A stretch of DNA of 8,656 nt from an uncultured Chloroflexota bacterium (GTDB taxonomy: Bacteria; Chloroflexota; Anaerolineae; Aggregatilineales; Phototrophicaceae). How positions within the stretch are numbered: the stretch's first letter is position 1; every line of letters begins with the position of its first letter. The translations under genes were made by a program, and so were the position numbers. A model generated the notes under the pieces. It made no database searches. It was not told the origin of the DNA and saw only the letters and a list, made by a program, of their open reading frames with translations. The DNA is taken from contig CALMDI010000150.1 of NCBI GenBank assembly GCA_937864975.1, forward strand, positions 1-8,656. The letters are read 5' to 3'. Shown here in pieces: positions 6,158-8,656 of this stretch.

Positions 6158-6877
6158 ATGGTGACTACCCACGCCAGCCACAATTCCGTTCCCGACTTTG
6201 AACGTCGGAAAGCGAAATACGAACCGGTCTCGCGACTTCTGATGGGGATGTACGGCAGTCCCGACTGGCGGCAGCAGTTGCCGCCGCTGGACGAGCTGAT
6301 CGACTGCATCCTGAGCCAGAGCACGACCGACGCGAACCGCGACCGCGCGTTCGACGCGCTCAAGGCGCGCTTTCCGTCGTGGGAAGCGGTGCGCGATGCG
6401 CCAACCGAAGCCGTGATCGACGCGATTCGCCCGGCGGGGCTGGCGAACCAGAAAGCGCCGCGCATTCAGGGCGTCCTGCGAACGATCAGCGAGGCGTATG
6501 GCAGCCTGGGTATCGACTTTCTGAACGACCTGCCGCTGGAAGAGGCGCGCGCGTGGCTCACCAATCTGGATGGCGTGGGACCGAAAACAGCGGCGATTGT
6601 GCTGTGTTTCGCGTTTAACCGCCCCGCCTTTCCGGTCGATACGCACATTCATCGCGTCGGACGGCGAATCGGCTTTCTGCCGGATGGCATCAGCGCGGAG
6701 AAGGCGCATCCTGTCATGGAAGCGATGATCCCGGCGGGCGATTATTATGCCTTTCACCTCAACCTGATTCGTCACGGTCGGGAGATTTGCAGAGCGCGCC
6801 GCCCGGAATGCGAGCGCTGCCCGCTGACCGGTCACTGCGATTATTACCAGGGATTTGTGAGTCACCGGCATGAGTAA
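6158..6877 (+). CDS. nth: Endonuclease III-like DNA glycosylase (HhH-GPD with [4Fe-4S] cluster), 239 aa
   Basis: Base-excision repair enzyme predicted to remove oxidised pyrimidines and nick the resulting abasic site. The helix-hairpin-helix LDGVGPKTAA (137-146) contains K143, the catalytic Lys of bifunctional family members. D161 in PVDTHIHRVGRR is the conserved catalytic Asp. The C-terminal cysteines C211-x6-C218-x2-C221-x5-C227 match the endonuclease III [4Fe-4S] loop exactly. The N-terminal motif reads CILSQSTTD rather than LSAQ-TD as in E. coli Nth, so this is a divergent Nth-like branch, and substrate range may differ. The start chosen is ATG 6158. An in-frame TTG at 6083 would add 25 residues unlike the family and would put the predicted promoter inside the gene. 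It overlaps the downstream GAF kinase by 8 nt, so the two are probably co-transcribed and translationally coupled. Confidence 0.92.
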   Translation: MVTTHASHNSVPDFERRKAKYEPVSRLLMGMYGSPDWRQQLPPLDELIDCILSQSTTDANRDRAFDALKARFPSWEAVRDAPTEAVIDAIRPAGLANQKAPRIQGVLRTISEAYGSLGIDFLNDLPLEEARAWLTNLDGVGPKTAAIVLCFAFNRPAFPVDTHIHRVGRRIGFLPDGISAEKAHPVMEAMIPAGDYYAFHLNLIRHGREICRARRPECERCPLTGHCDYYQGFVSHRHE

Positions 6878-8656
6878 TTACGACAGGCACAGCCTGCCGG
6901 TTTCCCAGCAGGAAATCATCCATTTGCGGAACAATGTCAACCTGCTCCGCAGTCAGATTCAGTCGGGGCGTGTGGACGGCAGTTTTCTAACGCGCCAGAT
7001 TGATAAGATCGCTCATTTGCTGGAGCGCATCGAAAGCGACTATGGGTCGCGGCGCGACGCCGGGCGCTTTGAAGCGCTGTACGGCGTGAGCCGCCTGCTC
7101 GGCTCCTCGCTCGACCTGACGACCGTGCTCGATCAGGTCATGGACGCCATCTTGCAGCTCACGGGCGCGGAACGGGGCTTCCTGATGCTGCGCGACGACG
7201 ACGGCGAATTATCCGTCACCACCGCGCGCAACTTCGACCAGCAAACACTGGGCAGCGATAAGTTCAATTACAGTCACACCATCGTCAATCAGGTCATGGA
7301 CGAAGGACAGGCGGTCGTCACGACCAACGCCGCCGAAGACCCGCGCTTTTCAGGGCAGGCGAGCATCGTCGGACAGGCGCTGCGCAGTATTATGGCAACA
7401 CCCCTCCGCACCCGCGGGCGTGTCATCGGCGTCGTCTACGTGGACAACCGCGCCGTCACCGGAATGTTTGACAACGACGATTTAGCCGCAATGGAAGCCT
7501 TCGCCGGTCAGGCGGCGGTCGCGCTGGACAACGCACGATTGTTCAGCGCGACCGATTACCAGCTTCGGGCGCGGCTGGACGAACTGACTCAGCTTCGACG
7601 CATCGACCTCCAACTCAGCGAGACGCTCGACACCAGACGCGCCATGCAAACGGCGCTGGAATGGGCGTGCCGGCTTTCCGGCGCGCACAGCGGCTATCTG
7701 GGCTTGGTCGAGGACGAGCCGCCGCGCATTATCGCGGTTCAAAGCTACGGCATTCCGCCGGATATGACCACGCCGACCGAACTGCACAATAGTTACCCGG
7801 CGACTCTGCGCGTGGCGCAAACCGGCACGCCGGTCATCCTGAGCGACGACAGACCGGGCTGCGCCGCGACTCTGATCGTGCCAGTTCGCCGCGAGCAAAC
7901 CGTGATCGGCGTCGTGCTGCTCATCGGCGATAAAGCCTTCACGTCCGACCAGCAGGACCTGGTCGAGCGGGTGGTCATGCGCGCGGCGGTCGCGATTGAG
8001 AACGCGCGATTGTACGCGGAAGTGCAGGCGGCGGATCGCGCCAAGAGCGAGTTGATGGGGATTGTCGCGCACGACCTGAAGGTGCCGATGACGAACATCG
8101 TCGGCTATGCCGATCTGACGCTGCTCGAAGGCGGTTTGAGCGCGCGCCAGACCGAGTTTCAGAACAAAATCCGCGACACCATTCACCGGATGGAAGTCCT
8201 CGTCTCCGATCTGGCGGACATCAGCCGCATCGAAAGCGGTCACATCACCATGAACGAAACGCGGATCAGCGTCGCCGCGCTCGTGCAGGCGCTGAAAGAC
8301 AGCACGATGACGCAGCTCCTCGCGCGCAACCACCGGTGGGTGGAAGCCCTGGGCGATGACCTGCCGGAACTTCACGGCGACTACTACCGCCTGCTTCAAG
8401 TGCTGACCAATCTCGTCAGCAATGCCGTGAAATACACCCCCGACGGCGGCACGATTACGCTGAGCGTGCAGCGAAAGGATGACGGCGTCGCGTTCAGCAT
8501 ATCTGATACGGGTATTGGCTTGTCGCCGGAGTCGCTGGCGATGCTGGGCACGAAGTTCTGGCGCGCGGACGACGAGTTCACCCGCGCGCAGCCGGTCACC
8601 GGCTTGGGCTTCACGATTACGCGCAAGCTGGTCGATCAGATGGGCAGTCACATTCG
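6870..8656 (+). CDS. GAF-GAF histidine kinase (GAF-GAF-HisKA-HATPase_c), N-terminal 595 residues, open at right edge
   Basis: A cytoplasmic sensor kinase without membrane segments. ATG 6870 overlaps the glycosylase stop (ATGAGTAA), and no strong Shine-Dalgarno is seen, so coupled translation is likely. An N-terminal helical region (about 13-60) precedes GAF1 (about 64-225, with GAERGFLMLRD and VIGVVYVDN). A helical linker leads to GAF2 (about 243-382, ending in AAVAIENARLYAEV). HisKA follows with phosphoacceptor H401 in VAHDLKVP. The HATPase_c domain has N518 in NLVSNAVKYTP, the G1 box SDTGIGL (545-551) and G2 TGLGF (577-581). The kinase core is nearly complete at the edge; a few tens of residues or an extra domain may follow. 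No PHY or PAS domain is seen and no bilin-binding Cys motif is recognised, so the ligand is unknown. Pairing with a DNA glycosylase gene is unusual. The family call is firm. Confidence 0.94.
   Translation, partial: MSNYDRHSLPVSQQEIIHLRNNVNLLRSQIQSGRVDGSFLTRQIDKIAHLLERIESDYGSRRDAGRFEALYGVSRLLGSSLDLTTVLDQVMDAILQLTGAERGFLMLRDDDGELSVTTARNFDQQTLGSDKFNYSHTIVNQVMDEGQAVVTTNAAEDPRFSGQASIVGQALRSIMATPLRTRGRVIGVVYVDNRAVTGMFDNDDLAAMEAFAGQAAVALDNARLFSATDYQLRARLDELTQLRRIDLQLSETLDTRRAMQTALEWACRLSGAHSGYLGLVEDEPPRIIAVQSYGIPPDMTTPTELHNSYPATLRVAQTGTPVILSDDRPGCAATLIVPVRREQTVIGVVLLIGDKAFTSDQQDLVERVVMRAAVAIENARLYAEVQAADRAKSELMGIVAHDLKVPMTNIVGYADLTLLEGGLSARQTEFQNKIRDTIHRMEVLVSDLADISRIESGHITMNETRISVAALVQALKDSTMTQLLARNHRWVEALGDDLPELHGDYYRLLQVLTNLVSNAVKYTPDGGTITLSVQRKDDGVAFSISDTGIGLSPESLAMLGTKFWRADDEFTRAQPVTGLGFTITRKLVDQMGSHI

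Noticed and set aside
7482..8651. Long minus-strand open frame of 389 codons
   Set aside because: It is a shadow of the GAF-GAF kinase; it is Arg/His/Ala-rich with no recognisable domain, and the plus strand carries all conserved motifs.

Overview
The window appears to be a composite of two unrelated genomes joined at about position 1304-1310. Bases 1 to ~1304 carry the 3' part of rpsB (ribosomal protein S2) followed by the 5' part of tsf (elongation factor Ts), both on the minus strand. From memory, the protein sequences and the almost exclusive use of GGC, GTC and AAG codons match high-GC Actinobacteria of the Arthrobacter/Micrococcaceae type. From ~1308 to the end lies a different bacterium. 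Its densely packed signalling and stress genes (REC-first and GAF-GAF histidine kinases, a secreted beta-propeller protein, an antiporter with C-terminal Usp domains) suggest a Chloroflexota (Anaerolineae-like) genome. That second assignment is an inference from gene style and is only moderately certain.

Layout. tsf (minus, runs off the left edge) and rpsB (minus, lacking its N-terminus) are separated by a 129-nt spacer with two strong hairpins. At ~1304-1310 rpsB stops matching S2, and a sirtuin that lacks its N-terminal half begins on the plus strand (to 1649). Two genes broken at the same point argue for a chimeric contig rather than biology. Next come a REC-HisKA-HATPase histidine kinase (minus, 1646-2770), a secreted beta-propeller protein (plus, 2936-4009), a CPA2 antiporter with two Usp domains (minus, 4006-6000), a [4Fe-4S] endonuclease III-like glycosylase (plus, 6158-6877) and, overlapping it by 8 nt, a GAF-GAF-HisKA-HATPase kinase (plus, from 6870, open at the right edge).

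Organisation of the second part. Genes alternate strand, so there are two divergent promoter regions (2771-2935 and 6001-6157) and two convergent ends (1646-1649 and 4006-4009). Each convergent pair overlaps through a shared TTAA in which both stop codons sit. The plus-strand promoters of both divergent regions share the 11-mer TACAATTTCAA. The first divergent region also holds an 11-bp inverted repeat over both predicted -10 elements. The glycosylase mRNA may be leaderless. The genes fit environmental sensing and stress response (two kinases, a Usp-regulated antiporter, DNA repair), but no cognate response regulator is present in the window.

I see no tRNA, rRNA, CRISPR array, insertion sequence or phage gene, and no convincing undescribed system. 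The strongest anomaly is the chimeric junction.
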